Counted from the first letter of the stretch, positions 1-12,290 are shown. The stretch is 64,000 nucleotides of DNA from Casuarina equisetifolia (GCA_028551475.1 CM052354.1:4633391-4697390), one strand, 5' to 3'. The notes: generated from the sequence alone by a model not told the origin. Program-made: numbers and translations.

Positions 1-704
1 ATGAAGTTGTAAGATTTTTTACCAAAGGAGACTTTTTTCAACCATGTATCTCCTTCCACCTGAATGTGTATAATCAATTTAAGTTAACGCAAGCAATCAC
101 AATGACTTATGAGAGTTAACAGTTAAAAAGAGAAAGGCTACCTGATGGAAATGGCTACAGAAAATGATTTGTGCTGTTGTGAGGCCAAGGGCTGGTGGAG
201 AAGGAATTGTGCCACTACAAAGAAAATATTTCATCTCAACATCAAAACCACTTAAATTCATAATCATACCCATGCCAAAGTGAAATTCATGCTATCTATA
301 GCTCTGAAATCAAATGGCTCAGAAAACCTTGTGCTACCTTGCAACAGGTAAAAAGCAGTACTCGTAAATGGGCCAAATGCTTGGAAAAAATGAATCTTTA
401 TGATCTCATGACAAATCCAAATCTAAGAGAAGGGGAAAAGTTTAAGGCAACTCACAAGTTGTACACACCATCTTTAATGGGACCTTCACCGTCGGAGATA
501 ACATCAAAGGTGGCGGCCTTCGAGATCAAGCATGGAAACATTTCCTTCCACTGATTCTGCCAGAAAACACATCAAAGTATGAATAGTCCCTTTATGTTTT
601 ACGAAAGAAGAAGTAAAACGATTTTGCAAGGATTTGCAGTAAAGGGTCATATCTTTTTTCCACATCCATGAAACTTTGAGCAAGCCATGGGAGATCCATG
701 AAAA
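1..704. repeat. Module A, copy 1, left part
   Basis: This stretch aligns collinearly with 42255-42960. Shared landmarks are the exon-like block at 142-214, the segment around 340-560 and the run ending in gagatccatgaaaa at the Copia junction. The two copies differ by scattered substitutions and small indels. The ORF at 339-554 on the plus strand is not kept in the second copy, so I do not call it a gene. Module A resumes at 6203 after the Copia insertion. Confidence 0.8.
142..214 (-). pseudogene. Exon-like block of an unidentified gene (module A copy 1)
   Basis: Read on the minus strand, a pyrimidine-rich tract ends in tttgtag directly before position 214, and the block ends in cag followed by gtagcc at 141. 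The open frame between them gives 24 residues after the first base, beginning GTIPSPPALGLTTAQ. The paralogous block at 42401-42476 has the same borders and frame and differs by an in-frame 3-nt indel. Preserved splice borders, frame and a length difference of exactly one codon suggest a former or real coding exon. I do not recognise the protein family. Flanking exons cannot be assigned with certainty, so whether it is transcribed is unknown. Confidence 0.4.
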
Positions 705-926
705 TGTTAATTGTTAATGACCGAGAGATACACCTACCATGTTGCCATTCTAGGCACTAGCATATTCCAATAATATGTTTGATATTATTTGTAGATAATC
801 TTGTAATTACTATTATTCCTTATTAGGCATAGTCTTAAGTCCTATAAATTGTACACAATTGTATAAACATGAATATACTAAATATACGAGATTCCTCCAT
901 TTTCTAGCCCTTTATCAATTCTTACA
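705..926 (+). repeat. 5' LTR of the Copia element
   Basis: 222 bp, starts tgttaattgt and ends tcttaca. Same length as the right LTR, with 8 substitutions and no indel. A TATA-like stretch (cctataaattg) lies in the 3' half at about 841-851. Confidence 0.95.
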
Positions 927-939
927 TGGTACCCGAGCC
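927..939 (+). other. Primer-binding site of the Copia element
   Basis: The sequence tggtacccgagcc follows the left LTR without a gap. It resembles the site complementary to the 3' end of plant initiator tRNA-Met (TGGTATCAGAGC), with changes in the middle. Confidence 0.7.
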
Positions 940-1276
940 TTTCCTTCTTTGAAACCTACCGCTTCCGCAAAATTTTTCTGGCCCTCACTGACAAGTTTGT
1001 AGTAGGAATCATGTTTTGTTTTTCAAACCGGCGTAGCTTTTCTCGAGTTTTTCAGTTTTGCCCCTGAACTTTCATGCGCTTCCTTTCCATTCTTTCCCAC
1101 CCCTATCTTTTCCCGATTTTCCTAATTAACCCCCATTTTTCTGAAACACTAAACCCATCCTAACTCGAACCTGCATTTTGCCCTAATTTCCCAAAATTAG
1201 GCCAACCTGACCCGATTTCTCAATCCCCAACCCTAACCCTAACCCTAATCTCAAACTCCCTTCATCGTTGCCACTC

Positions 1277-1800
1277 ATGGCCACCATGAATCCCACTTCC
1301 GATGCCTCATCACCATCGCACGTGGCCTCTTATCAACTCTCCGCCACTGATTTACAAACTGGTAGCATCGTCTCTCAAAAACTCGTCAGGGAATCGAACT
1401 GGAATGTTTGGTCAAATCAAGTCCAAACGGTTTTTCTAGCCTATAATAAGCTTGGTTTTCTCACCGGCAGTCTTCCCCACCCTACCGGCCTCATTGACGA
1501 AGTCCTCAAATGGGACCAATGCCACGTTGTAGCCAAAACCTGGCTCACTCATTCCGTGGCTTCTGATCTCAAATCGATGGTCTCTAAGATTCCAACCGTC
1601 GCCAAGATCTAGGAAACGCTCCAAGACAACTTTGCTCGTGTGATAAGGACCCAGAAATTTTCCATCCAACAAGCAATTGGCAACCTTAAGCTCCACACCC
1701 GCACTACCGGACCCAATTTGACCACTTTTTATGTTCAGCTGAAGGACCTTTGGAATGCCCTCGATTCTCAGGAGCCACCCCTTCCGTTGTGATTGTGGCC
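1277..1800 (+). pseudogene. Copia gag, N-terminal part, broken
   Basis: Starts at the ATG at 1277, after a leader with a short ccctaa repeat at about 1229-1249. The frame (about 111 residues) shows a gag-like N-terminal region with the segment WNVWSNQVQTVF. It stops at a TAG (1610-1612) followed at once by an in-frame continuation beginning ETLQDNF, so the stop looks like a single substitution, probably of a Trp codon. The continuation carries on to about 1790 and is then lost by a frameshift. No functional product is expected. Confidence 0.8.
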
Positions 1801-2066
1801 TCTGCTCATGTCGAATCAATGAACATCTTTGGGCTCGTGAGGAAGAGAATCGCGCAATGCGATTCCTCCTCACCCTCCCTGATGACTTATAGAATCTACG
1901 CATAAACGTGCTCTCCCATGAAGCTTTTCCCTCCTTAGAAAAGCTTTACACTATGGCCAAACAAGATCTCCATTAAAGGTCCTCCATTGCCGGCCGCTCC
2001 ACTGCCGACAACGGTTTTACTTTTGCGGGCTAGAAGTCTGGCTCTACTCACGGGGTAAGAGACCGC

Positions 2067-2420
2067 TTGCTCGACCCTCTCGGACCCCAGGACCCTCATA
2101 GCCCGCATGACGCTTCCGGGCCTGTCACTCACCGCTCCTCCCTTGGACTCGATTCCACAAGTGCTTCATTAGCACATGGCCTAGCTCACAGCTCCACGAG
2201 CCAGCGCCCTTTTTGCAACCATTGCAAAAGGCCTAGCCACGTGAGGGAGGCCTGCTTTCTTCTGGTGGGCTATCCACCAGGATGGAAGCCCAAGCAACAA
2301 AGCCGGCCTAAAAGACAGCCCAATGGGGGGCCCAATGCCCACACGGCCCACCTCCATGCCCACTCTGAGCCCAACCCATTTGGTTCCCCAAACTCATTGG
2401 GCTATGGCCCACAACACTAG
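2067..2420 (+). pseudogene. Copia gag C-terminal part with zinc knuckle
   Basis: An open stretch of 117 codons holds the CX2CX4HX4C nucleocapsid knuckle CNHCKRPSHVREAC near residue 50, followed by a Pro/His/Asn-rich tail. It lies downstream of the broken gag start and upstream of the protease, as expected. It ends in a stop at 2418-2420. It is a remnant, not an independent gene; the ORF start is arbitrary. Confidence 0.8.
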
Positions 2421-2462
2421 GATTCTTCTGGTGGACCTCTTTATTTTTCCATTAACCCCCAT

Positions 2463-4017
2463 TTGCCTCCTTATCCTAGTGCAGGTATATTAGGCCACTC
2501 TGCCCCCACTTTAGGCAGTATTTATGGTGGGCCTCCTGGACTCACTTTATCAACCGATCAACAACAACAATTGGTTAGTCTCTTCAATCAGCTAGGGCCA
2601 TCAGATTCCTCCACTTCAGCCAATTTTTCAGGTATTCATTCACCTTGTACTCCATTATCATCTATGTGGATTATTGACTCAGGGGCAAGCGATCACGTCA
2701 CTTGTGATCTCAATATTTTAAATAAATATTATCCATGTGCAACCCCACTATTTATTACATTACCTGACCAATCACGTAGTCCTGTTTCTCACATTGGTCA
2801 TTATCAGCCTTACCCTCAATTATCTTTAAAAAATGTTCTATATGCCCCTAATTTCACCCACAATTTATTATCTATCCGTAAACTCACCCATGATAATAAT
2901 TGTGTAGCCATTTTTTTCAACAATTTCTGTATTTTTCAGGACCGTACGACTGGGGCTCTGATTAGGCTAGGTAAGGCTAAGCGAGGATTATATTTTTTAT
3001 GTCATTCCATTCTCGCAAATTTTTATTTTGTTTTTTCCAAATATTTAAATTCCCTCAAGAATACCGGTTGTATTAAAAAACAATTTGCAATTTGTAATTC
3101 CATTTCTAGCAATAACAATTATTCACTTTGGCATCTTCGCTTTGGTCATTCATCTTTATGTCCTTACCTTACTCCTGGCAAATCGGTTTCTTGCCCTGAT
3201 AATTTTTTATGCCCAATTTGCCCTTTGCCTAAAAAAACTTGCGCATCTTTTCCCCACAGTCAAACTGCCACCACTCACATTTTTGAACTCGTACACATGG
3301 ATGTATAGGGCCCTTATCGGGCTCCCACACATAATGGGGCACAATATTTTTTAACTATTGTTGATGATTACCTTGAGCAATGTGGACTTTTTTTTACTAA
3401 ATTTCAAAAGTCACGTTTTTCAAAAAATTCAATCCTTCCTTTCCATGGTGTCCACCCAATTCGATTTCCCTGTCAAACGCATCCATTTTGACAACAGTTC
3501 TGAATTTCTTTCCACTGAATGTCGTTCATTTCTTTCCCATCATGGTATTCTTCATGAAACGTCTTATGTTCACACACCTCAACAAAATGGGATTGTTGAA
3601 CGCAAACATCGTCACTTGCTCGATGTGGCTCGAGCCCTGAGATTTCAAGCCCACATTCCTTCTCGTTTTTGGGGTGAGTGTATCCTTACTGCCACCTATT
3701 TAATCAATTGTTTACCTTCTTCCTCTTTGCAAGGTATCACCCTTTTTAAAAAATTATTTGGCAAACCTCTCATCATTGATCACTTACGTGTCTTTTGGTG
3801 TTGTTGTTTTGTCACCACTCTTGGTGCTTGGGACAAATTTAGTCCTCGTGCCACACCCTGCATCTTCATGGGTTATCCTCCTTCCCAGAAGGGCTACCGC
3901 ATGTATGACCCTGCCTCTGACAAGTTTTTCGTTAGTCGTGATGTTGTGTTTCAAGAACATTTTTTTCCTTTTTCTTTGTCTACATCCTCATGCTCTCCAG
4001 ATGCTTCGCTTGCTTAA
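2463..4017 (+). pseudogene. Copia protease and integrase region, broken
   Basis: From 2463 the frame shows the aspartic protease motif WIIDSGASDHVT (about residue 70), then the GAG-pre-integrase region with LWHLRFGH, then a CPIC zinc-binding pair. It stops at a TAG near 3306 and continues in another frame from 3358 with the integrase core, including HTPQQNGIVERKHRH (after which the plant Copia integrase Glu lies) and the C-terminal KGYRMYDPASDKFFVSRDVVF block. At least one stop and one frameshift separate the parts. Order protease-integrase before RT identifies the element as Copia. Confidence 0.85.
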
Positions 4018-4449
4018 TCATCCCTAGCATTGTGGTTCGAAGATACATACTCGTCTCCTTCACTACTAGTGGATCTTCCCGAACCCCCACCCCCCCACAT
4101 TGGGCCCCTCTGTCATACCCCTCCCCCTAAATCCTTTACCCCTTACCTCACCACCTTCATTATTGTCTGATCTTCCAGACACTACCCCTACACCCGTGAA
4201 TCCTCCCCCCTCAGCTACCACCTCTGACAGCACCCTGCGTTGTTCCAGCCGCACTTCCCATCCTTCCATCTAGAGCTTTAACGATGTCTGCCCCACCCTA
4301 CCTTCAACATCACACACTTCCCTTTATCCCATTTCTAATTACATCTCCCTTGAACGATGCCATCCTTAATATCAACACTTCATTACCTCCATTTCTGGTA
4401 CCCAAGAACCCGAAACCTATCAAGAAGCTACTCTTGATTCTCATTGGGT

Positions 4450-5890
4450 CACTACCATGGAACATGAACTTAATGCTCTTGCGGCCAATCACACTTGGGA
4501 TGTTGTTCCCTTGCCTCTTGGTCGTCGTCCCATTGGCTATAAATGGCTTTACAAGGTGAAGTATAATGCTGATAGCTCTATTGAACGCTACAAAGCCTGC
4601 CTGGTGGCTAAAGCTTCAATCAGTGGGAGGGAATTAATTTTTAGGATACTTTTTCTCCCACTGCTAAGCATGTCACTATTTGTCTGATCATCACCATTGC
4701 TGCTGTTCATGATTGACCCTTTTATCAAATGGATGTTCAGAATGCCTTCCTACATGGCGATCTCTTTGAGGAGGTCTATATGGAGCTTCCCCTTGGATTT
4801 TTCATTCAAGGGAAGCATATGGTATGTCGACGGCGAAAATCCTTATATGGTTTGAAGTAAGCCTCTCGTCAGTGGAATGCAAAATTTTCTAGTGCCTTGA
4901 CTCAGCACGATTTTCATCAATCTCGTCATGATTACTCATTATTCACCAAAACTCAAGGTACTTCTTTTGTGGCATTGCTCATTTATGTCAATGATATACT
5001 GATCACAAGAAATAGTCAGGCTAGAATTAAGGATCTCAAGCAGTTTCTTAATGTTACATTCTTCATGAAAGATCTTGGTCCCTCAAAATTCTTCCTTGGT
5101 CTTGAAATTGCTTGATCTCTAGAAGGCATTTCCTTAAATCAACGTAAGTACACCCTAGAATTGATATCTAAAGCAGGGCTAGCTGATTCTAAACCTTCGA
5201 CTATTCCTATGGAACAAAACAAGAAATTCACCAACACAGAATATGATACCAGTTCACCAAAAATGATTGATGATCCTCCTATTGAAGATCCTTCCCTCTA
5301 TCAGAGATTAGTGGGTCGACTCATATACTTGACTCCCACCCGGCCAAACATCACCTTTCTAGTTCAACTGTTAAGTCAATTCATGCATGACCCTAAATGC
5401 TCTCACATGGAGGCAACATTTAAGGTGATAAAATACCTCAAGGGTTGCCTAGCTTTTGGTCTAATGTTCCCATCTTCTTCAAAATTTGAGCTAAAGGCTT
5501 TTTGTGACTCAGATTATAGCACATGTCTTATGACGCGACGATCCACCACTGGTTTTTGCATATTACTAGGCAATTCACTAATATCTTGGAGATCAAAAAA
5601 ACAACCAACAATCTCATTATCCTCAGCAAAAGTTGAATATTGAGCAATGTAGGTAACTACTTATGAGATAATATGGATCATAGGGCTTCTTAAAGATTTT
5701 GGTTTCCACATGCAACATCAAGCTCTCCTTTATTGTGACAATGAAGCTACAAAGAAGATTGCTGCAAATCCAATTTTTCATGAACACACCAAACATATTG
5801 AGGTTGAATGTCACTTTGCAAGAGAGAAGCTACAATAAGGCATCATCACAACACGTCACATTTCAACCAAAGAACAACCAGTAGATTTAT
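4450..5890 (+). pseudogene. Copia reverse transcriptase and RNase H, broken
   Basis: RT begins near 4457 with ANHTWDVVPLP and GYKWLYKVK, is disrupted around 4610-4720, resumes with QNAFLHGDL (about 4738), and shows KSLYGLK followed by a stop. The catalytic motif, normally YVDD, reads YVND in [10 protein letters not shown] (about 4981-5010), so the second metal-binding Asp pair is damaged. RNase H from 5161 shows RRSTTGFC and SLSSAKVEY, a changed form of SSAEAEY, then a stop at 5641-5643. Further fragments run to about 5890. Non-functional. Confidence 0.85.
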
Positions 5891-5970
5891 TGACAAAGGC
5901 GTTGAGCATCAAGTAACATTAGCATCTCTTTTCCAAGCTTAGGGTATTTGACTTATTCAAATCTCCAGCT

Positions 5971-5980
5971 TGAGAGGGAA
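5971..5980 (+). other. Polypurine tract of the Copia element
   Basis: The run tgagagggaa ends directly at the first base of the right LTR, the expected place for the plus-strand primer. Confidence 0.7.
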
Positions 5981-6202
5981 TGTTAATTGTTAATGACCGA
6001 GAGATACACCTACCATGTTGCCATTCTAGGCACCAGCATATTCCAATAATATGCTTGATATTATTTGTAGATAATCTTGTAATTACTATTATTCCTTATT
6101 AGCCATAGTCTTAAGTCCTATAAATTGTACACAATTGTATAAACATGAATATATTGAATATACGAGATTCCTCTATTCTCTGGCCCTTTATCAATTCTTA
6201 CA
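5981..6202 (+). repeat. 3' LTR of the Copia element
   Basis: 222 bp, starts tgttaattgt and ends tcttaca, equal in length to the left LTR. The following aaaaa and tgactcc continue the host sequence interrupted at 704. Confidence 0.95.
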
Positions 6203-7620
6203 AAAAATGACTCCAATTTCTCTCGAGGCCTTGATAGATCTCTTTGGTCGGTCGTCGTTGCTTGAATTTTTGACAGAAAACTCTTTCATGTACTTTTCAT
6301 ACTTAGGTACTTCTCTCAATCCCCGGTAGCCCAACCGAAATGGTGGGCGCTACGATAAAGACATATGAACAGATGTGTTAAACCTTCATTTATTATTTCT
6401 TATAAGATCCCAACCATAAGCTTAACTTCAGCCCTTTGCATACGAAAGCAATAAGAAAAGCCATTACCAATTATGAAGCAAGTTCTTATACATAAATCAA
6501 AATCCAAGGTTTGATTACCCTTCTATCATAAAAAAGAATAAAAGGTTCAAAATGAACAATATAAAAGCCAAACAAAATTTTGTAGAAAATGATAAGACTT
6601 TTTTGGCATAAGAGGTGCATCTAAGTAGCACATAAAACTATTAAAATTAGTTCTTGCATCTAACATTTAGATTCATTCTTTTACTTCCAAAAATTCCAAC
6701 ATGCATGTCTACACCTAATATATATAGCCACAAATAATTGTACATGACAACAATAATGCCTCCATAGCAAGTCAGCCCCATAAATCTGAAAGCAAGAAAT
6801 AAATAAGTGGCAATTAAGGTTCCTATTCAATCCTAAATCAAATACTGTAATTAGGAGTTTTTATTTCACATTAAAATGTATAATGTATGAAAAATTAATT
6901 GCAAAAATAAAAAAATAAAAAAATAAAAAATTCACAAATAGAAAATATGACTTACCAACAAACAAGGCTTACAACATATTCTTTCTTATCTTTATCCACT
7001 CTAGTGTCATAATTACAAAAATCATTACTGAAAAGGCCAATGAGAAGTGTTAGCATACTTTGGTTATGAAGATAGTTAGAATGAGTGAGTCAATAATTTG
7101 TAGATATCAATACACAATATCTTTTACAATATTGACATTTTTAGATTCTACATACTTAGTAGGCTATGCATTAAATGGTTCTCAACTAAATGGTAGGATC
7201 TAACTAGATCACCTTCTATTGCAAACACCACTCATATAGCAACCAACGTTAGGGTTAATTTCAAATAAAATTAAAGAGAGAGAGAGAGAGAAAAAAAAAG
7301 AAGGAGAGATGGGGAAAAGGGAAGAATTCTAATGAATTCTTATTTAAGATACATTGTTTGTTTTGCTTGTGAATCTATCCCAAAGGTCAAACCATGTATG
7401 CCTATGTGTTTTGGTTGCTTCACTAAATGTTGTTAGAAATCGAATTTAGATTTGGCCTTTTCCAAAGCAAGTTGGTAACAAAAATTAAGAGCTGTATTAT
7501 AAGATAGCTTGGACATGCATAGGAAAACCTAGACATCCTTTTTGGCTTATACAAGAAACTTTCATGGAGAACATAAATTGAATTGAATAAAGACATGTAC
7601 ATCATTTTACCACAATATTT
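6203..7620. repeat. Module A, copy 1, middle part
   Basis: Collinear with 42966-43995. Shared landmarks include the run of short A-rich repeats at about 6900-6930 and the segment ending near 7620 with catgtacatcattttaccac. Copy 1 holds extra sequence around 7010-7390, including an (ag)n tract at 7275-7292, that copy 2 lacks. No gene is supported here. Confidence 0.75.
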
Positions 7621-10215
7621 TAGCATTCATTAGTTGTTTTTTTTTTAACTCAATAATACATTAAGTCTTACATCTCTATTAATAGTTAATAAGTTACCAC
7701 ATAATTTTAATACCAATTTTCCTTGTTAAAGAAAAGCATATGTTTAAATTTTTTATTTCAATTCAATATCTAACTTGACAATAAAAAATAAAAAGAAGGC
7801 TTAAAATATGTCCGTAGGAAATAACTATAACTAACGGACTAGAAAAAAGAAAATGGAAACATGGGTATAATAAAAGTTCTAAAAATATTGAACAAGACAA
7901 GACAAAGAGATAATCACCACTAAGTTGTAAGTCCCTAAATTTGTTGAATAAACTCCAAAAACTTTCCTTGGTTTCTTAGATTTTTCAACTATTGTTACTA
8001 CTTTTAAATATGAAATTTTGCAATTAAGAAATATTTGAAAAAGAAACAAAGAAAAAAAATAGAAAAAGGCTAAACATAGGCATTTCAATTTCTTTTAAAG
8101 CATCTAAAGTAAATGGTATTACTGCATTCTTGGGCGAACCAGCGTTTTTGGAAACTTTCTAGGCTCGCATGTACATGTATTTTTTGTTGCTTCAATTATG
8201 AGAAGAGTGCACAAGGAGACATCAAGTTCAAAAAAGCTTTTGCAGTTGATATATTCCTCATGAATATTTGTTGCAGTGACTTCCATCTTCTAGTAATTCA
8301 CACGTTATTGCTAATGCAAGCAAGATTTTTGAAAAAAAAGAAAAAAGATCTAATTAAAGATAGAATACATATAACACTTCACTACAAAAATTTTAGCGTC
8401 CAGGCATAAAGTAACTTGACAATACCAAAAAGAAAAATGCCATTTACATAAAGAAACTTGACACCTTCCATTTTCTAATAAATTCTAGGCAATCGTAGAA
8501 CCCCAAGTATTAATTAATTCATTTTAAAACCTTAATACATAATAATACAGATTTACATAAAGCAGCTGACTAAAAATTATTTATGATCATAATTGTGGAA
8601 ATCACAAGCCTTATGAAAAAATGACAAACTTCTTTTTTCTTTTTCTTTTTTCTTTTTTGAAAAATCGGCAACCTACCAAAAGTTTCATCATTTTCCCTCC
8701 AAATTTAGTTTCTTCTGAACCTTCTTTTAATAGTGAGACCAACCAATAACAGAGGAGGATAGTAAACAAACCTTTTTACCATCAGAATTGCATGTGATAT
8801 TGGGTATCCCAGTTGTTTTATATGGCAATACATGATATGAACAAACAAACCAATCAAGATGATAAATTCTACAGCAACAAGCCAGGCTCCTCGGGTGACT
8901 GAGCACGACTGTCAAGACTCTACCTGTCTCTCAAGAATGACAGCAGCTTTTGATCTCCTTTACTGCCCAAGCCTCGAGCAACCCCTTCAGAATTTTCTAA
9001 ATTTTTTGTTTTTTCGAAAAGCTAAATAACAGTACCTGTCAGATTTCAACCTGTTGCTTTATCATATTAAGCTCAATTTAAAATCTAATATATAATCATA
9101 AGTGGAGCTTTTAAAAGAAAAGTAACTTACCGTAACTGCTAGCTAGTGCCTTGTAACGTATTATAATGGCGGTCAGGAAACCTGAAATATATAATTACCT
9201 CGTCATGCTACTCATGCCAATGATGACACCAAACATAAAAACAATAAAAGCTAAGAAAAAAAAAAGAAACTTTTCAATAAATGAAGAGCACAAGCAGAAT
9301 TAATCTAAGCTTTTCCGAAAAAGTAAATTGAATCAATCAAGAATATGAATACCATCTTGCAATACTTTGAAAGAAATGAAGTTATTTTTCATAATCCAAT
9401 AATACATATAAAATTCTATCTAAACTAATAGTTGATAAGTTGCAACATAATTACGGCACAAAATTACTTTAACAAAAGCCGAATTTTTTATTAGTTGATG
9501 CATAATTGTACTAGTTGCTTGGCTTAACAAATCACATACTTTTATATGCCTATGCACTTCATTACTTTATCCTTTGCACAAAGAAATATAAGATGGATTT
9601 TGACAGTTCTTGAAAAGAAAAGAAACAATTTAGAACTAAATTGATAGTTAATAAAAAAGAATTAAGAATAATGGTATTTAATCTTTTTTAGACCATCATA
9701 TATTTAAGCTCTTTATAAGTCAATTCAAGTGTTCAAAACAATTAAACCCTAGTTACATTCCTTTTATTATGGTTTTTCATAAGTGAAATCAAAATAAAAT
9801 AGTTCGAGCTTTCCAAATTTTAGATCTTATTTTAATTTGGTCATTAATCAAAACACTTATAACCAATAAGAGTTTGAACAGCTTTTAATTTTTTAATACA
9901 AATTTTTCAGAAGGCAAAAGTTTAAGTTCCTATTCTTCTTAAATTTTCCCTAATTAAATGGTGTATAGAATGAATGGAAGAAAACATTTTTAACTAGTCC
10001 ATGCCTTAACGCAATATCCAAGCTTTATTTTCTATACAGATTTCCCTTCCAAATCACATTTTCGTTTTGATTTATACTTTATACTAAAAATTTATGGCAG
10101 ATATCTCTAGTCAATTAAACAAACTACAATAACATAGGCCTAACAAAATTTCAAAGAATAAGAAAGGAGACATGATAAGATATATTCACAACTAAATTGT
10201 TAAACTAAATAAATG
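7621..10215. repeat. Extra partial tandem units inside module A copy 1
   Basis: This 2.6-kb stretch is absent from the second A copy, where sequence matching 7620 is joined directly to sequence matching 10216. It is made of diverged copies of the neighbouring unit: 7640-8100 resembles 9395-9560 and 12060-12290; 8600-9560 resembles 10216-12120 in parts. Either unit 1 gained tandem copies or unit 2 lost them. Short ORFs here carry stops between copies and are not supported as genes. Confidence 0.65.
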
Positions 10216-12290
10216 GAGAAAAGAAAATTGGCAAAATTTCCAAAACAATTCTGACATTTTTCTTCCCCAAATTTGATTTCTTTGATACCATTTTTTATAA
10301 TGAGACCAACCAATGAGAAAGCATTTTTTGTAAACGATCGTTCATTGTTCTCCATGCTATCAAATCTTTAAACGTGTCTTTGTTTGGCAATAAATAACTA
10401 TACTGATCAATCTTGTCACATAGTTGAAACAAACAATCCAATCAAAACTGTAAATTCTACCGTTCTCCAGCTCTGGGCCAGACTCCTCCAATAACTCAAC
10501 TCGGCTATCCAACACTCATCCCTACTTGTTTCAGGCCGACCTTTTGGCGCTGCATCACATCCATTTACTCCTCCGCCCAATCTTCGATTTTCTCCGTCGT
10601 CTCTACCAAGAACGACTGGATTTGACCTTGAAAACAGCAAACATCACGTAAAGTCCCGTACGAAAATTAAGAGAGGAGGTAGATAAAATCACCAAAACAC
10701 AGAAGAATGAATAAAAAGGCACCAAGATGAAGCATGACGTGCTCATCGTCAAAATGTATGGCAAAGTGGCTTTCAGTCGCCAGAAATACACACATTCCAA
10801 CTGATACAAGAAGTGTGCATGGAAACAAAAATGAACAAGGACTAAATAAAGAATACATGCAGCATTTCCGAACTCAAAAATACATGAAGAGTATATCTCG
10901 ATTAATTTTTGAGTAGATGCTAAAGAACTATATTATTAGCTTGCTTGTTTTGTCAAATAATGTATTTTATACGTTAAACCATTTGATTTCAACTTAATAT
11001 GTATATGATGAAACTTTATAATACCTAAAATAAAAACAAACAATTTAGAGAACTACACTTGGGTTTAATTATTCAAAAAAATACCAATAAGATTATATTA
11101 ATCATAAACTTTAAAAACCCCCTTTAAACAAAACTTCCATATTAAAACCTTACTAACTATTAATTAACCTACACCCACTTCCAAACAAGGAAAAAGGATA
11201 ATAAATAATCCATCCAGTTGTCTATTAAGATTATAGATTCTAATGGGTATTAAGTCTACATACATGTCATTACTTGGGTAATAAATGATTGCACTCATCG
11301 AATCTATGTCATGATATATACGAGCAACCCAATCAAGTTCAGAAGTTTATACCGTTTTCGCCAGCATCAGGCCAGAGTCCTTCGATAACTCGGTGCGGTT
11401 GTCCCTCACTCAACTTTACCTCTCTCCTCCATCCTTTCCCTTAGCATATGACTGTACGGTTGTCCTTGAAACTAGCTTTTGATCTCCTTCAACTGCCAAC
11501 GCTGACATTTTATAACGAATAACCCTGCTTGATTGCTCTGAATTTTTTTCCTTGAAAAGCTAAATGACAGTACATGTGAGATATTAAGCCAATTAAGCTC
11601 AGTTAAATTTTAATGTATATTCATGTTTAGAGCTTTTATTTGCTAATTGTAAAAAGAGGTAAGTTAAAGTAAAAGCCAGAAGCTGCCATTTAAGGTAATC
11701 AATGGCAATTCGGTGACGAGAAAGACGAAGATCACCAGAACATAGAAAATAACAGTTGTTGAACATTTTCATGGACGACTATTCCTTCTTGTTAAAAGAT
11801 TTTTGTTTTAGGGAAGAAGGATGATCACCAGGTAATATTACTCAAGCCATAGATTCCACAAGATATAAAAACAGGAAAGATAAGGAAAAAAAGGAATTCA
11901 AGAGCATGAAAATTAAGAGAAGTTTTTCTAACAAATTATATTGAATCAAAATGAAGAATATATTCATGTTGCAACAATTTTGAAGAAATGAAATTATCAA
12001 CAATGACCTAAAAATAAATATAAAATTCCATCTCAGCTAATGATTGATCAGTTACTACATAATTGTATCACCATTTAGTCTAACGAAAGCTGAATTGTTG
12101 ATTAGTTGCTGCATATCACTACTAAGTTGTTGACTTCTTTCAAAAACTGCAAACACCGTACCTTTGACTGAGATGCAATTTATAATTTCAATTGATATTA
12201 CTACTTTTATTATTAAATTTAACCACCAAAAAGTATTAGAGAAAAATGTTTTAAAAAAAAACAAAGGTAGAAAGGGTGAGTACTTCAATT
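10216..12290. repeat. Module A, copy 1, right part
   Basis: Collinear with 43996-46011, with the same order of landmarks: aattctgacatttttcttcccc, the block with tccagctctgggccagactcc, the minus-strand hydrophobic ORF pair at 10603-10858, and a tail matching the sequence before the N gap. The second half (about 11230-12120) is itself a diverged repeat of the first. The hydrophobic ORF exists in both copies but differs mostly by amino-acid-changing substitutions, so I do not call it a gene. Confidence 0.75.

Larger units (their letters stand above)
705..6202 (+). mobile_element. Ty1/Copia LTR retrotransposon, degenerate
   Basis: A complete but inactive Copia element. It has two 222-bp LTRs beginning TG and ending CA, a primer-binding site just inside the left LTR, a purine tract just before the right LTR, and remnants in the order gag, protease, integrase, reverse transcriptase and RNase H, which is the Copia order. 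The LTRs differ at 8 of 222 positions by my count (about 3.6%). Flanks are gaaaa on the left and aaaaa on the right, a 5-bp target duplication with one change. The uninterrupted target is present in the paralogous copy at 42961-42965. Numerous stops and frameshifts, plus a changed reverse-transcriptase active site, make it non-autonomous. Confidence 0.95.

Noticed and set aside
1229..1249. Telomere-like ccctaa repeat
   Set aside because: Three hexamers only, not the plant heptamer CCCTAAA, and located in the untranslated leader of the Copia element. Chance or a telo-box-like motif, not an interstitial telomere.
1436..1903. 155-codon minus-strand ORF
   Set aside because: Shadow of the Copia gag region on the opposite strand.
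10603..10858. Hydrophobic minus-strand ORFs that look like a membrane protein, also at 44374-44629
   Set aside because: Two overlapping frames are open in both copies, but differences between the copies mostly change amino acids and no start, splice borders or family are recognisable.
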